Assembly (NCBI GenBank): GCA_003278925.1
Contig: QCCN01000008.1
Span: 1-64,000 of the forward strand
Length of the DNA stretch: 64,000 nt
Direction of reading: 5' to 3'
Source of the DNA: Prochlorococcus sp. AG-347-L17
GTDB lineage: Bacteria; Cyanobacteriota; Cyanobacteriia; PCC-6307; Cyanobiaceae
In this document: in pieces, positions 14,423-23,421 of the stretch
Position numbering within the stretch: the first letter of the stretch is position 1
How the letters are laid out: each line of letters begins with the position of its first letter
The notes under the pieces: model-generated
Told to the model about the DNA's origin: nothing
What the model saw: the letters and a program-made list of their open reading frames with translations, nothing else
The model's database searches: none
Position numbers and translations under genes: made by a program

Positions 14423-15754
14423 TCAAAAAATATTTGTTTTAATACAACTTATTTTTTTAAGTTCATTTAAAGACTTTACCTTTAATTTATTTGTTGACCA
14501 ATTTTCAAAAGTATTTGGCATTGTGCCTATTTTTAACTTTAACCAATTTTTTAATTTTTTTTCAGTATTTTCTACATCAATTCCTGAATGAGGTCCAGTT
14601 GAATCCAATTCAATCCAATTATATTTAAAATGATCTTTTCTTCTTTGCTTAATATTATTTGTTATCCCAAACTGTTGTTCTCCTTTTCTTTCCATTAGAT
14701 AAAACCATGCTGGTTTATTTGAGTTAAATCCATATTCACAACATCTACTGCAACCTTGTGATTGCCATGAACGGTCTGTAACTCTTGCTGTCCAAATATT
14801 GCCGCAAGTTTTACACTTCCATTTTTTCTGGTCGTGACTACCAGCAATAAGAGTAGTTGGATCCCAACAATATGCTTCCTCCGCTAATTCTGGAAAAGTT
14901 GTTTTGAGATCGTTAAAACCTACTAAGAGTTTTCTGTTGGCACATATAGGACAGTTAGTTTGATGTTTAGGGTTATTACTTGTCCTTTCAGAGGGAGATG
15001 CCTCCCAAAGATGTCCATAATTTTTACATTTCCAGAAAATCTTTTTACTATACCCATTAGATATAGTAGTTGGATCCCAACCATGTGCTTCAAGGGCAAT
15101 CTCAGGAGATTTTGTCTTCAAATCATTGAATCCAACTAAAATCTTTTGGTTGGCACAATAAGGACATCCATATCCTTTTTGGACTCTACTTTTAACTACA
15201 GTTTCCCAAAGATGTCCATAATTTTTACACTTCCAAGGTAATTTTTTATGAGTACCATAAAGTACCAAAGATGGATCCCAACCATGTGCTTCAAGGGCAA
15301 TCTCAGGAGATTTTGTTTGTAAATCGTTGAATCCGGTCCATACTTTTTTATTACTGCAATAAGGACAACTTGTTTTAGATTTATATCGCATCCCCACAGA
15401 TGCTTCCCAAGTATGATTTAATTTACACTTCCAAGGTAATTTTTTGTGAGTACCATAAAGCACCAAAGATGGATCCCAACCATCTGCCTCTGCGGCAAGT
15501 TCAGGAGATTTTGTTTTTAAATCATTAAACCCTTTTAAAACTTCTTTATTATTGCAGATTCTACATTTTGTTTTGTTTATTGTTCTGTGGCGAATCTGAG
15601 TTGAGTATTTGTGTTTAAATTCAGGACATATCCAGGGCATTTTATCTGTACTTTTAAAATGATAATTACTCGGATCCCAACCATCTGCTTCTTCCGCTAT
15701 CTCTGGGTACTGACTTTTAACATCATTTTTACCAATTATCACTTCATTTTTCAT
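14423..15754 (-). CDS. Five-fold zinc-ribbon repeat protein with possible GIY-YIG-like C-terminus
   Basis: A 443-aa protein with five tandem units of about 65 aa, each with the pattern GFNDLKTKSPE-x-A-x-EA-x-GWDP, then WKC-x(2-5)-H-x-W-x(4-8)-R and CPYC. This is the pattern of the probable zinc-ribbon family PF14311 (DUF4379). Each unit supplies CxxC-type metal ligands and probably binds DNA. The C-terminal ~110 aa contain WFYLMERKGEQQFGITNNIK and QRRKDHF, which resemble the GIY-YIG nuclease core (GITN-x-RR-x-H), though the first Gly-Ile-Tyr is degenerate. Repeats 2 to 4 are nearly identical at the DNA level, suggesting recent duplication. It is flanked by 18-bp direct repeats. A role in a homing or mobile element is inferred. 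Confidence 0.75.
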   Translation of the reverse strand: MKNEVIIGKNDVKSQYPEIAEEADGWDPSNYHFKSTDKMPWICPEFKHKYSTQIRHRTINKTKCRICNNKEVLKGFNDLKTKSPELAAEADGWDPSLVLYGTHKKLPWKCKLNHTWEASVGMRYKSKTSCPYCSNKKVWTGFNDLQTKSPEIALEAHGWDPSLVLYGTHKKLPWKCKNYGHLWETVVKSRVQKGYGCPYCANQKILVGFNDLKTKSPEIALEAHGWDPTTISNGYSKKIFWKCKNYGHLWEASPSERTSNNPKHQTNCPICANRKLLVGFNDLKTTFPELAEEAYCWDPTTLIAGSHDQKKWKCKTCGNIWTARVTDRSWQSQGCSRCCEYGFNSNKPAWFYLMERKGEQQFGITNNIKQRRKDHFKYNWIELDSTGPHSGIDVENTEKKLKNWLKLKIGTMPNTFENWSTNKLKVKSLNELKKISCIKTNIF

Positions 15755-15844
15755 TCTTTATTGAGTTTTAAAAGTTGATAAATTTTTAATAATTAATATA
15801 GTTAATTCTCTCTTTGTTGACATTCTTTAAATAAGTTCGAAGTA

Positions 15845-15862
15845 TTCGGGACGTTTTCGGGA
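15845..15862 (+). repeat. 18-bp direct repeat, right copy
   Basis: Identical to 14363-14380. Located about 90 bases upstream of the 443-aa gene start and about 150 bases from tRNA-Thr. Together the two copies bracket that gene exactly. Confidence 0.85.
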
Positions 15863-15948
15863 CATTATAAATTTGACTTTTGACTTATAGTGAATCTGTC
15901 TGAAGGATACTTTTTCTTAAGAACCCAGTATTGATCAGTATTTCGCAT

Positions 15949-15971
15949 AAAAAATGGCATCTATTGATGCC
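15949..15971 (-). terminator. Terminator of the tRNA-Tyr/tRNA-Thr transcript
   Basis: GGCATC (15956-15961) pairs with GATGCC (15966-15971) around TATT. Read on the minus strand the stem is followed by ATTTTTT. It lies about 40 bases past the 3' end of tRNA-Thr. Confidence 0.75.
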
Positions 15972-16011
15972 TTCTGAATTTCCTTGATTCTCTTTGGTTG
16001 AGGGTTTCTGA

Positions 16012-16083
<72 letters not shown>

Positions 16084-16093
16084 AATTTTAAAG

Positions 16094-16175
16094 TGGGCCG
16101 GGTTGGATTTGAACCAACGTAGGCAGAGCCAGCGGATTTACAGTCCGCCCCCTTTAACCACTCGGGCACCGACCC
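16094..16175 (-). tRNA. trnY: tRNA-Tyr (anticodon GTA)
   Basis: A class II tRNA with a long variable arm: acceptor GGGTCGG/CCGGCCC, anticodon loop ACTGTAAAT with GTA, and T loop GGTTCAAATCC. CCA is not encoded. It precedes tRNA-Thr on the same strand by 10 bases, so the two are co-transcribed. Confidence 0.97.
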
Positions 16176-16273
16176 ACACTATTTGAACTTATCAGTTAAT
16201 GGTCACTTTGTGTGAAAATGTTTTGGTTTTTTTGTTTCTTTCTAGATAGCATTTAATAGAAAAGACTTTATTG

Positions 16274-16717
16274 ATGATGAATATCTTATTGATAAATGGA
16301 CCGAATCTAAATCTTTTGGGAACTAGAGAACCTGAAATATATGGTAATAAAACATTGAGTGATATAGAAAAAGATTTAACTAAAGTTGCTAAAGAAAAAA
16401 GTATTAATCTTGAATGTTTTCAAAGTAATCACGAAGGAGAAATAGTAGATAAAATTCAGGAGTCTGTAAAAAGTATCCAAGGTATTCTTATAAATGCTGG
16501 CGCTTTTACTCATACCTCGATTTCTATTCGTGATGCTTTAATTGGATCAAAAATACCGTTTGTAGAGTTACATATTTCAAATATTTTCAGTAGAGAAGAT
16601 TTTCGTAAAGAATCTTTTCTTACAGATAAAGCTATAGGAATTATTAGTGGATTTGGCATAACGAGTTATTCTTTAGCTCTTGAAGGAATCATTGGGTATT
16701 TAAGTAGTAAAGATTAA
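16274..16717 (+). CDS. aroQ: Type II 3-dehydroquinate dehydratase
   Basis: Catalyses the third step of the shikimate pathway. Motifs: [20 protein letters not shown] (the flexible lid carries Arg and the catalytic Tyr), [31 protein letters not shown] (Asn and Thr of the active site) and [14 protein letters not shown]. About 147 aa is typical. ATGs at 16274 and 16277 and a TTG at 16271 are all possible starts; the second ATG aligns best with the family. The stop abuts the ATG of miaE. Confidence 0.95.
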   Translation: MMNILLINGPNLNLLGTREPEIYGNKTLSDIEKDLTKVAKEKSINLECFQSNHEGEIVDKIQESVKSIQGILINAGAFTHTSISIRDALIGSKIPFVELHISNIFSREDFRKESFLTDKAIGIISGFGITSYSLALEGIIGYLSSKD

Positions 16718-17326
16718 ATGCTAGTCGATTTTAAAAGACCCACTTCTCATATTAAATATTTATCGTCATTTACCTCAGATGAGTGGATCAAACTCGCATT
16801 ATCTAATCCAATCGATATTCTTATTGATCATGCTCATTGTGAAAGAAAAGCAGCAGGAGTAGCTATTCAATTAATGTTTAGATATCCATCAGAACCAAAT
16901 CTAGCAGAAGTTCTAAGTCCAATAGCGAGAGAGGAATTAGAGCATTTTGAAAAAATACTTTATTTTTTAAAGGACCTTGGACATTCTCTTGAGTCCTTAA
17001 AACCGCCTCCATATGGAGCTGAATTGTCCAAGAATATAAGAAAGGAAGAGCCCAATAGAATGCTTGATAGTTTCTTAATAGCAGGACTTATTGAAGCAAG
17101 AAGTCATGAAAGATTAAGCTTGCTTGCGCTGAATTCTGAAGATAAATCGTTTAAATCACTTTATGAGTCTCTGCTTGAGAGTGAGGCAAGACATTTTGGG
17201 GTTTACTGGAAACTAGCGCAAACTAAATTCTCTAAAAATCAAACTTTCAAAAGGTTAGAGGAATTGTCTGAAATTGAGTCATCAATTCTTGCTGAAACTT
17301 TTGTATTGCCAAGGGTACATAGCTAA
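16718..17326 (+). CDS. miaE: tRNA 2-methylthio-isopentenyl-adenosine-37 hydroxylase (MiaE)
   Basis: A ferritin-like di-iron monooxygenase that hydroxylates the isopentenyl side chain of ms2i6A37 in tRNA. The four-helix metal ligands are visible as HAHCERKAAG, REELEHFE, EARSHERL and ESEARHFGVY. The 202-aa length is usual. The ATG follows the aroQ stop with no gap. Confidence 0.92.
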   Translation: MLVDFKRPTSHIKYLSSFTSDEWIKLALSNPIDILIDHAHCERKAAGVAIQLMFRYPSEPNLAEVLSPIAREELEHFEKILYFLKDLGHSLESLKPPPYGAELSKNIRKEEPNRMLDSFLIAGLIEARSHERLSLLALNSEDKSFKSLYESLLESEARHFGVYWKLAQTKFSKNQTFKRLEELSEIESSILAETFVLPRVHS

Positions 17327-17342
17327 AGTTAATAAAATAAAA

Positions 17343-18098
17343 ATGATAATAAACAAGTTCTTAAGTTTACTTAATCGATATAAAACTGATTTACCAACAT
17401 TCACCATCGTTGGTGTAGGCCCTGGAGATCCATCGCTTTTAACAATTGCTGCTGTGGATGCAATAAAAAAAGCGAAAGTTATAGTTTTCCCAATATCAGA
17501 TGATAATAAAAAGAGTTTCGCTGCGGAAATAGTCAAGAAGTACACCAAATTTAAAAAAAATATTCCTATCATCTTCCCAATGGCTAGGAAGGATTTTGAT
17601 CCAGATGAAATATGGTCTAATGCTGTAGAAAAAATTGTGAAATTTATACAAAATGGTGAATCAGTTGTTTTACTTTGTCTTGGAGATACTTCACTATTTG
17701 CAAGTTCTTCTAATATTTTGAGGTTAATAAAAAATAATCATGCTGAAATTATTACCAAAACAATACCTGGTATTTCCTCTATTTCAGCAGCAGCAGCTTT
17801 GAATGATTTTGATTTGGTAAAAAAAGGCGAGACATTGATCATCAAAGAATGCCCTTCTTTAGAATCTGAATTAACAACCCTAATTAGGGAAAGTAAGGCA
17901 AATAAAACGGTATTGGCAATTATGAAAGTTGGCAAAAGATGGAATTTAGTCAGGGAAATTTTAAAAAAAGAGGATATCATCAATACATCATTAATAGCCT
18001 TAAGTGTTGGGATGCCTGATCAAATTATTCAATACGCATCACAATATAAAAAGGAATTTATGCCTTATTTTTCTTTGATTTTGATAAGGTTTGTTTAA
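17343..18098 (+). CDS. cobI: Precorrin-2 C20-methyltransferase
   Basis: Transfers a methyl from SAM to C20 of precorrin-2 (or the cobalt form, CbiL) in cobalamin synthesis. Typical tetrapyrrole-methylase motifs: VGVGPGDPSLLTIAAVDAI, GDTSLFASSSNIL, IPGISSISAAAA. The frame is open to an upstream ATG inside miaE (17274), but ATG 17343 gives the family's normal start just before the GxGPGDP strand. The TAA shares one base with the next ATG (TAATG). Confidence 0.9.
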   Translation: MIINKFLSLLNRYKTDLPTFTIVGVGPGDPSLLTIAAVDAIKKAKVIVFPISDDNKKSFAAEIVKKYTKFKKNIPIIFPMARKDFDPDEIWSNAVEKIVKFIQNGESVVLLCLGDTSLFASSSNILRLIKNNHAEIITKTIPGISSISAAAALNDFDLVKKGETLIIKECPSLESELTTLIRESKANKTVLAIMKVGKRWNLVREILKKEDIINTSLIALSVGMPDQIIQYASQYKKEFMPYFSLILIRFV

Positions 18099-18583
18099 TG
18101 TATAAAAAAGAAAAATTAGTTGAAAATCAATTTACATGGCCAATATGTAAGGATCTATTATTTCTTGTTCTCGAAGATAGGGTTAGTGATATTTTTGTTT
18201 GTGAATTGGTTTGGGAAAGACTTTTTTATACTAAAGAACTCTCTATAAATGATTGGGCCTTTAGCTCATTAACTCCTTCTTATTGGTCAGAAAAATTTGA
18301 AAAAGCTCCTCAAATCATTTCAGAGCGACCAGCCTCTGTACATTTGACTCGATCAATCCCAAAAGACTATAAACAAGGATTAAAAAATTTTCTTAATTTT
18401 AAAGGTTATAAGATTAATGAACTCTATCCAAGAAGAACTAGAAGAGCGACGGCAGTAAATTGGTTGATTTATTGGGCGATTGAAAATGATTGTTTTTCAA
18501 AAGATAGTGGATTATTGCCAAGTCCTAGTTCGCCACCTGTAAATCCAGTTATAGGACATTTTGGTGATCCAGAAATTAAATAA
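18098..18583 (+). CDS. DUF1823 family protein
   Basis: A 161-aa protein conserved in cyanobacteria and plastid-bearing lineages, function unknown. Recognised from WERLFYTKELSINDWAF, TPSYWSEKFEKAPQIISERP and YPRRTRRATAVNWLIYWA. Basic and soluble. Translational coupling with cobI (TAATG) suggests it belongs to the same transcript. Confidence 0.8.
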   Translation: MYKKEKLVENQFTWPICKDLLFLVLEDRVSDIFVCELVWERLFYTKELSINDWAFSSLTPSYWSEKFEKAPQIISERPASVHLTRSIPKDYKQGLKNFLNFKGYKINELYPRRTRRATAVNWLIYWAIENDCFSKDSGLLPSPSSPPVNPVIGHFGDPEIK

Positions 18584-18657
18584 GTTTTTTTGAAAAAGGT
18601 AAATGATTCTATTAAAGGTATAGTTGTAATGGATACTATTTTCTTTGGAGAGAAGAA

Positions 18658-20031
18658 TTGATTCTTCCTACAATAGCAATTATCGGAAGACCTAACGTTG
18701 GGAAATCTACCTTAGTTAATCGTCTTTGCCAAAGTAATGATGCAATAGTATTTGATAAGCCTGGTGTTACAAGAGATAGAACTTATCAAAATGCTTCATG
18801 GGGAGGTAAGGAATTTCAAATAGTTGATACTGGAGGTTTAGTTTTTGATGATGATAGTGAATTTCTCCCAGAGATAAGGACACAAGTCTTCTTGGCTCTA
18901 GAAGAGGCTTCACTCGCGTTACTGGTAGTAGATGGGAATCAAGGCGTTACTGATGGTGATTTATCAATAGCAAAATGGTTAAGAAACTCAAGCTGCAAAA
19001 CAATTGTTGCTGTTAATAAATGCGAATCGACTAATCTAGGAATATCCCTAGCTTCGGAGTTCTGGAAATTAGGATTGGGCGAACCTAACCCTGTTTCGGC
19101 TATTCATGGTTCAGGTACTGGAGATCTTTTAGATCTCGTTATTGGCGAACTTCCTGAAAATAATATCCAGGATGATGAAGAAAAGATAATGATGTCAATT
19201 ATAGGTAGGCCTAATGTTGGTAAATCTAGTTTGTTAAATTCAATCTGTGGAGAAAAAAGAGCAATAGTTAGTGATATTAGTGGCACGACAACTGATTCAA
19301 TAGATACGCTTATTATAAAGGGTGATAATCATTGGAAAATTATTGATACTGCAGGAATTAGAAGAAAGAAAAATGTTAAGTATGGTACTGAATTCTTTGG
19401 TATTAATAGGGCTTTTAAATCTATAGATAGAAGTGATGTTTGTGTTTTAGTTATAGACGCTATAGATGGAGTAACTGATCAAGACCAGAAGCTGGCTGGT
19501 CGTATAGAAGAACAAGGTAGAGCTTGCATAATTGTTGTTAATAAATGGGATCTTGTAGAAAAAAATAGTTCAACAATTTATCAAGTAGAAAAAGAACTTA
19601 GATCTAAACTTTATTTTCTACACTGGTCAAAAATGATTTTTATATCTGCTCTAACTGGTCAAAGAGTTGATAATATTTTTGAGCATGCTCTTAATGCTGT
19701 AAATCAACATAGAAGAAGAGTTACAACATCTGTAGTTAATGAAGTACTTAAAGAATCAATCAGTTGGAAAAGTCCTCCAACGAAGAGAAGCGGCAAGCAA
19801 GGTAGGCTTTATTACGGTACTCAAGTAAAGAACAAACCTCCCACTTTTACTCTTTTTGTAAATGACCCTAAATTATTCGGAATAACTTATAGAAGATATA
19901 TTGAAAAACAAATTAGAGTAAATTTGGGCTTTGAAGGCACACCCCTCATTTTACTTTGGAGAGGAAAACAGCAAAGAGCTTTAAATAAAGAAGTCGAAAG
20001 AGAAAATATTGAGTTAATTCAAAAAGATTAA
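18658..20031 (+). CDS. der: Ribosome-assembly GTPase Der (EngA)
   Basis: A double-GTPase protein essential for maturation of the 50S subunit. Two complete G domains: GRPNVGKS at 10-17 and 183-190, DTGG and DTAG, NKCES-like and NKWD, followed by the C-terminal KH-like domain ([19 protein letters not shown]). 457 aa is normal. The start is TTG, with a GGAGAG about 10 bases upstream that decides it. TAATG overlap with the next gene. Confidence 0.97.
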   Translation: MILPTIAIIGRPNVGKSTLVNRLCQSNDAIVFDKPGVTRDRTYQNASWGGKEFQIVDTGGLVFDDDSEFLPEIRTQVFLALEEASLALLVVDGNQGVTDGDLSIAKWLRNSSCKTIVAVNKCESTNLGISLASEFWKLGLGEPNPVSAIHGSGTGDLLDLVIGELPENNIQDDEEKIMMSIIGRPNVGKSSLLNSICGEKRAIVSDISGTTTDSIDTLIIKGDNHWKIIDTAGIRRKKNVKYGTEFFGINRAFKSIDRSDVCVLVIDAIDGVTDQDQKLAGRIEEQGRACIIVVNKWDLVEKNSSTIYQVEKELRSKLYFLHWSKMIFISALTGQRVDNIFEHALNAVNQHRRRVTTSVVNEVLKESISWKSPPTKRSGKQGRLYYGTQVKNKPPTFTLFVNDPKLFGITYRRYIEKQIRVNLGFEGTPLILLWRGKQQRALNKEVERENIELIQKD

Positions 20032-20945
20032 TGAATTTGCTAACCAAATTTTCTGTTGGTCAATACGTTTATGGTAATAGAAGTTGGCTAAGAATTATAG
20101 ATAGTAGATTAAAAATAATTATCGTAATGATATTTTTAATCACTCCAATTTGGGCAGGTCCAATATGGAGATTGAGTTTAGTTGGTTTTTTACTATTAAT
20201 TACTTTTTTAAGTTTATTGCCATCTAGGGTATGGTGGCGATCATTATTTTTTCTCTCATGTTTATCACTATTAATTGGATGTATATCAATACTTGCCTCG
20301 TCTGATATTCAATCTCTTGATGGCTATTTAAGAAATCCCAATGAGTTGAAAGTAGTACTGGAAAGCCAAAAAGAATGGAATATTTTGCAAATTCCTTCGC
20401 AGAAGATATGGTTTATTAATTTTGGTCCCTACAACTTATCAAGAAAAGCATTTGAACTAGGAATAAAAACCTCTACTTTGATATTTACCGTTATTCATAG
20501 TGTGAATTTGATGCTTTTAACCACATTGCAGGAAGACATTGTATGGGGATTAAGTTGGTTTATGTATCCATTAAGAAAGATTGGATTGCCAATTAGTAAG
20601 TGGCTTTTTCAGTTGTTAATTGCATTACGTTTTATTCCTCTAGTGCAGGAAGAATTTCAAAATATCATTAAATCAGTGTCAGTTAGATCAATAAATTTTC
20701 GAAATTTAGGATTAAAGAAATCCTTTAATGTTTTATTAATCTTAGTAGAAAGGTTATTTCAAAATATATTTCTGAGAATTGATCATGGAGCAGAATCATT
20801 ACTCTCAAAGAAACAAATTATAATAAATACCAACAGATTTAGAACTCTTTATCCTTCAAAGTCTCTCAATGTAATTGTTAATACATTATCGATTTGTTTT
20901 ATTTGCATAGCAATTTTTCTTAGAAAACTGTATGGTGCATTATAA
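20031..20945 (+). CDS. Energy-coupling-factor / CbiQ-type transporter transmembrane protein
   Basis: A 304-aa membrane protein with the EcfT/CbiQ features: DSRLKIIIVMIFLITPIWAG near the N-terminus, several helices, and the cytoplasmic coupling motif region (LIALRFIPLVQEEFQNIIKS and SVRSINFRN). EcfT joins ATPases to a vitamin- or metal-binding S component. No ATPase or S component is adjacent, so the substrate cannot be read from context. Co-translated with der. Confidence 0.82.
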   Translation: MNLLTKFSVGQYVYGNRSWLRIIDSRLKIIIVMIFLITPIWAGPIWRLSLVGFLLLITFLSLLPSRVWWRSLFFLSCLSLLIGCISILASSDIQSLDGYLRNPNELKVVLESQKEWNILQIPSQKIWFINFGPYNLSRKAFELGIKTSTLIFTVIHSVNLMLLTTLQEDIVWGLSWFMYPLRKIGLPISKWLFQLLIALRFIPLVQEEFQNIIKSVSVRSINFRNLGLKKSFNVLLILVERLFQNIFLRIDHGAESLLSKKQIIINTNRFRTLYPSKSLNVIVNTLSICFICIAIFLRKLYGAL

Positions 20946-20964
20946 ATAACACAATATTTTAGGT

Positions 20965-21231
20965 TTGAGTTCTGAGCGTTATTTAAACCATCCAACATTT
21001 GGCATGCTATACCAAGTTTCTCCTGGAAATGATGGGAGAGATATTTATGCGACTTTATATGCTCAAAAAATGTTTTTTTTGGTAGAAGTTCGACAGAGAG
21101 AAGTTTTTTTTGAAGTTATACCTTATTTAGATGCCCGCAATCAGGCCGAATTAAACCTTCAAAAAGCTAGAAGAAAAGGATCTGAAGAACTATCTAAATG
21201 GGAAAATTTATTTACACAAACTTTCTTATAA
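20965..21231 (+). CDS. pipX: PipX, PII-interacting coactivator of NtcA
   Basis: An 88-aa regulator that switches between PII (GlnB) and the nitrogen regulator NtcA according to 2-oxoglutarate. It has a Tudor-like N-terminal domain (YLNHPTFGMLYQVSPGNDGRD, ATLYAQKMFFLVEV) and C-terminal helices (DARNQAELNLQKARRKG). The start is TTG. The conserved cyanobacterial order pipX-pipY is present with a 3-base gap. Confidence 0.93.
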   Translation: MSSERYLNHPTFGMLYQVSPGNDGRDIYATLYAQKMFFLVEVRQREVFFEVIPYLDARNQAELNLQKARRKGSEELSKWENLFTQTFL

Positions 21232-21234
21232 AAG

Positions 21235-21870
21235 GTGAACCCTGAAAATTATTTAAAAATAAAAAATAAAATACCATCAAATGTAAATATTCTTGCCGTA
21301 AGTAAAGGATTTAAAAGTCAAGAAATCAAGACTATTCAAAATATAGGTCAAAACGATTTTGGTGAAAGTAAGGTTCAAGAGGCGTTTGAAAAACAATTAA
21401 TCCTAAAAGATCTTAAACAAATAAATTGGCACTTTATTGGAAGAATACAAAGTAATAAAATAAGAAAAATAGTTCAAAATTTTAAATACATTCATTCAGT
21501 AGATTCATTTGAAAAGTTGCAAAAGATTTCTAATATTTCACGTGAAGAGAAGAAAAATCCATTAATAATGTTGCAGGTTAAGTTGAGTGATGACCCTACT
21601 AAAGGAGGCTTTAATCCTGAATTTTTGATTTTGAAATGGAGAGAAATTCAAGAGCTGAAAAATATTTCATTAACCGGTTTGATGACTATCAATCCTAAAG
21701 GACTTAGCTCTAAAGAAAATTCAGGGTTGTTCAAAAAATGTCGTGCTCTCGCTGATTCTCTACAACTACCACATTGTTCCATGGGGATGTCAGGTGATTG
21801 GGAGGAAGCTATTGATGCTGGATCAACTTGGTTAAGATTAGGATCATTGATTTTTGGAGGCAGATCCTAA
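21235..21870 (+). CDS. pipY: PipY, PLP-homeostasis protein (YggS/PLPBP family)
   Basis: A PLP-binding TIM-barrel protein without known catalysis that buffers pyridoxal phosphate. The PLP lysine is Lys24 (ILAVSKGF). Other signatures: FGESKVQEAF, WHFIGRIQSNK, and SMGMSGDWEEAIDAGSTWLRLGSLIFG at the end. The 211-aa length is typical. GTG start, 3 bases after pipX, so the two are coupled. Confidence 0.93.
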   Translation: MNPENYLKIKNKIPSNVNILAVSKGFKSQEIKTIQNIGQNDFGESKVQEAFEKQLILKDLKQINWHFIGRIQSNKIRKIVQNFKYIHSVDSFEKLQKISNISREEKKNPLIMLQVKLSDDPTKGGFNPEFLILKWREIQELKNISLTGLMTINPKGLSSKENSGLFKKCRALADSLQLPHCSMGMSGDWEEAIDAGSTWLRLGSLIFGGRS

Positions 21871-21969
21871 TTAGTTATTTTTTTATAAAAATCTTGTCTA
21901 TAAACTTGCAGTAAAGTTCAACTAACGTTATTTAAGTATAGGTAGTTTATTCATTTAAAAAATGAATCT

Positions 21970-21998
21970 ATTACTCAAGGTTCTTAAACCTTAGTAAT
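21970..21998 (+). promoter_or_regulatory. Hairpin in the sepF leader
   Basis: ATTACT-c-AAGGTT (21970-21982) pairs with AACCTT-AGTAAT (21987-21998): 12 bp with one bulge and a 4-base loop. A smaller inverted repeat (ATTCATT...AATGAAT) precedes it. There is no T tract, so it is not a classical terminator. It sits 22 bases before the sepF start and could affect mRNA stability or translation. Confidence 0.4.
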
Positions 21999-22020
21999 CA
22001 ATTTCAAGAGGATTTAAAAG

Positions 22021-22596
22021 GTGTCACTTATTTCTAGATTAAAGGCAGTTGTCGCAGGGGATGAGTATCTCGATGATGATTTTGATGAGTTGGATTATGA
22101 TTCAGAGGATGAATTAAATGATATTAATAATTTCAAACAAAATCCAAAGAATGCAAATGCACTTGCAAATTCAAATCCATTCGATTTTATGAATAACAAC
22201 AGATCATCAAAAGTAGTTGGTATGCCTGGAATCTCAAATTCATCCTCTGAAGTAAGCCTAATGGAACCAAGAAGTTTTGATGAGATGCCTCAAGCTATAC
22301 AAGCATTAAGAGAGAGAAAAACTGTAATTCTCAATTTAACTATGATGGATCCTGATCAAGCTCAAAGAGCAGTTGATTTTATTGCTGGGGGCACATATGC
22401 AATTGATGGACATCAAGAGAGAGTAGGTGAAAGTATTTTTCTTTTTGCTCCAAGTTGTGTAAATGTAACTAGTTCTTCCCCAGAAGAAGCTTCTCCTTCT
22501 TCTGTGTCTACAGAAACCACACCACAATATAGTTTTGGAAAAAATACTACTCCTGAACCAGCATGGGGTAATTCTAAATTAAGTGCTTATTCATGA
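22021..22596 (+). CDS. sepF: Cell-division protein SepF
   Basis: SepF anchors and bundles FtsZ filaments at the septum. N-terminal membrane-associated stretch ([16 protein letters not shown]), an acidic disordered linker ([17 protein letters not shown]), then the DUF552 core ([48 protein letters not shown]) and a low-complexity Ser/Thr/Pro tail. GTG start with AGAGG upstream. 191 aa is usual for cyanobacteria. proC follows after 7 bases. Confidence 0.93.
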   Translation: MSLISRLKAVVAGDEYLDDDFDELDYDSEDELNDINNFKQNPKNANALANSNPFDFMNNNRSSKVVGMPGISNSSSEVSLMEPRSFDEMPQAIQALRERKTVILNLTMMDPDQAQRAVDFIAGGTYAIDGHQERVGESIFLFAPSCVNVTSSSPEEASPSSVSTETTPQYSFGKNTTPEPAWGNSKLSAYS

Positions 22597-22603
22597 TTAA
22601 TCT

Positions 22604-23416
22604 GTGACAGATAAAATTGCGATTATTGGTTTTGGAAATATTGCAAGTGCTATAGTTACTCCTCTATTAGATAACAAATTAATTCAGCCAGAGAATGTTT
22701 TTTGTGTTGTAAATACAGAAAAAAGTTTAGAAAACATAAAAAAAAATTATAGACATAATATAAATGTTTATAAATCAGGTTCTGAAGAGTCAAAAATAAT
22801 TTGGGATTGTCATTATAAGCTTCTTTCGATAAAACCCCAACAACTAAATGATATAAGTGAGGCCCATCATATAAAAAATAAGGACAACTTAATGGTTTCA
22901 ATTCTTGCCGGGGTTTCAATAAATAGACTTACTCAAAAGTTTCCTAATCACAAATGCGTGAGGGTGGTTACAAATATTCCAATAACTATTGGAAAAGGTT
23001 TAACAGGGATTTCTTGGGGAGAAGAAATTACAGAAGATCAGAAACAATTTACAAAAAAATTATTTGAAAATACTAGTAAAATTTATGAATTTCCTGAAGA
23101 TTACCTTGATATATTTTTAGCTTTAACTTCTTCAGGTCCTGCAATTATTGCTTTAATTATAGAAGCATTAAGTGATGGAGGATTAAGCGGGGGATTACCA
23201 AAAATAATTTCAGAGGAACTTGTTATGGAAATGATACTAGGGACTATTTGTCTAATAAAGGAAAATAAACTTACTACCTCTGAGCTTAAAAATTTAGTAA
23301 CCTCTCCAGGTGGAACAACTATTTCTGCTTTAAGGGTTTTAGAAAAAAAGAGTGTAAGGTCAGCATTAATGGAATCAATAGTTTCAGCTAGTAATAGAAG
23401 TAAAGAGTTTCGTTAG
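22604..23416 (+). CDS. proC: Pyrroline-5-carboxylate reductase
   Basis: The final step of proline synthesis. N-terminal Rossmann motif IAIIGFGNIASAIV, then LLSIKPQQL, VSILAGVSI, VVTNIPITIGKG, and the C-terminal dimer/substrate region ALTSSGPAIIALIIEALSDG and TSPGGTTISALRVLE. 270 aa, GTG start. The sepF-proC order is conserved in cyanobacteria. Confidence 0.94.
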   Translation: MTDKIAIIGFGNIASAIVTPLLDNKLIQPENVFCVVNTEKSLENIKKNYRHNINVYKSGSEESKIIWDCHYKLLSIKPQQLNDISEAHHIKNKDNLMVSILAGVSINRLTQKFPNHKCVRVVTNIPITIGKGLTGISWGEEITEDQKQFTKKLFENTSKIYEFPEDYLDIFLALTSSGPAIIALIIEALSDGGLSGGLPKIISEELVMEMILGTICLIKENKLTTSELKNLVTSPGGTTISALRVLEKKSVRSALMESIVSASNRSKEFR

Positions 23417-23421
23417 GTTTT

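Noticed and set aside
17274..17342. Upstream ATG extension of cobI inside miaE
   Set aside because: It would overlap the miaE coding region by about 50 bases and adds residues before the family's normal start. ATG 17343 is preferred.
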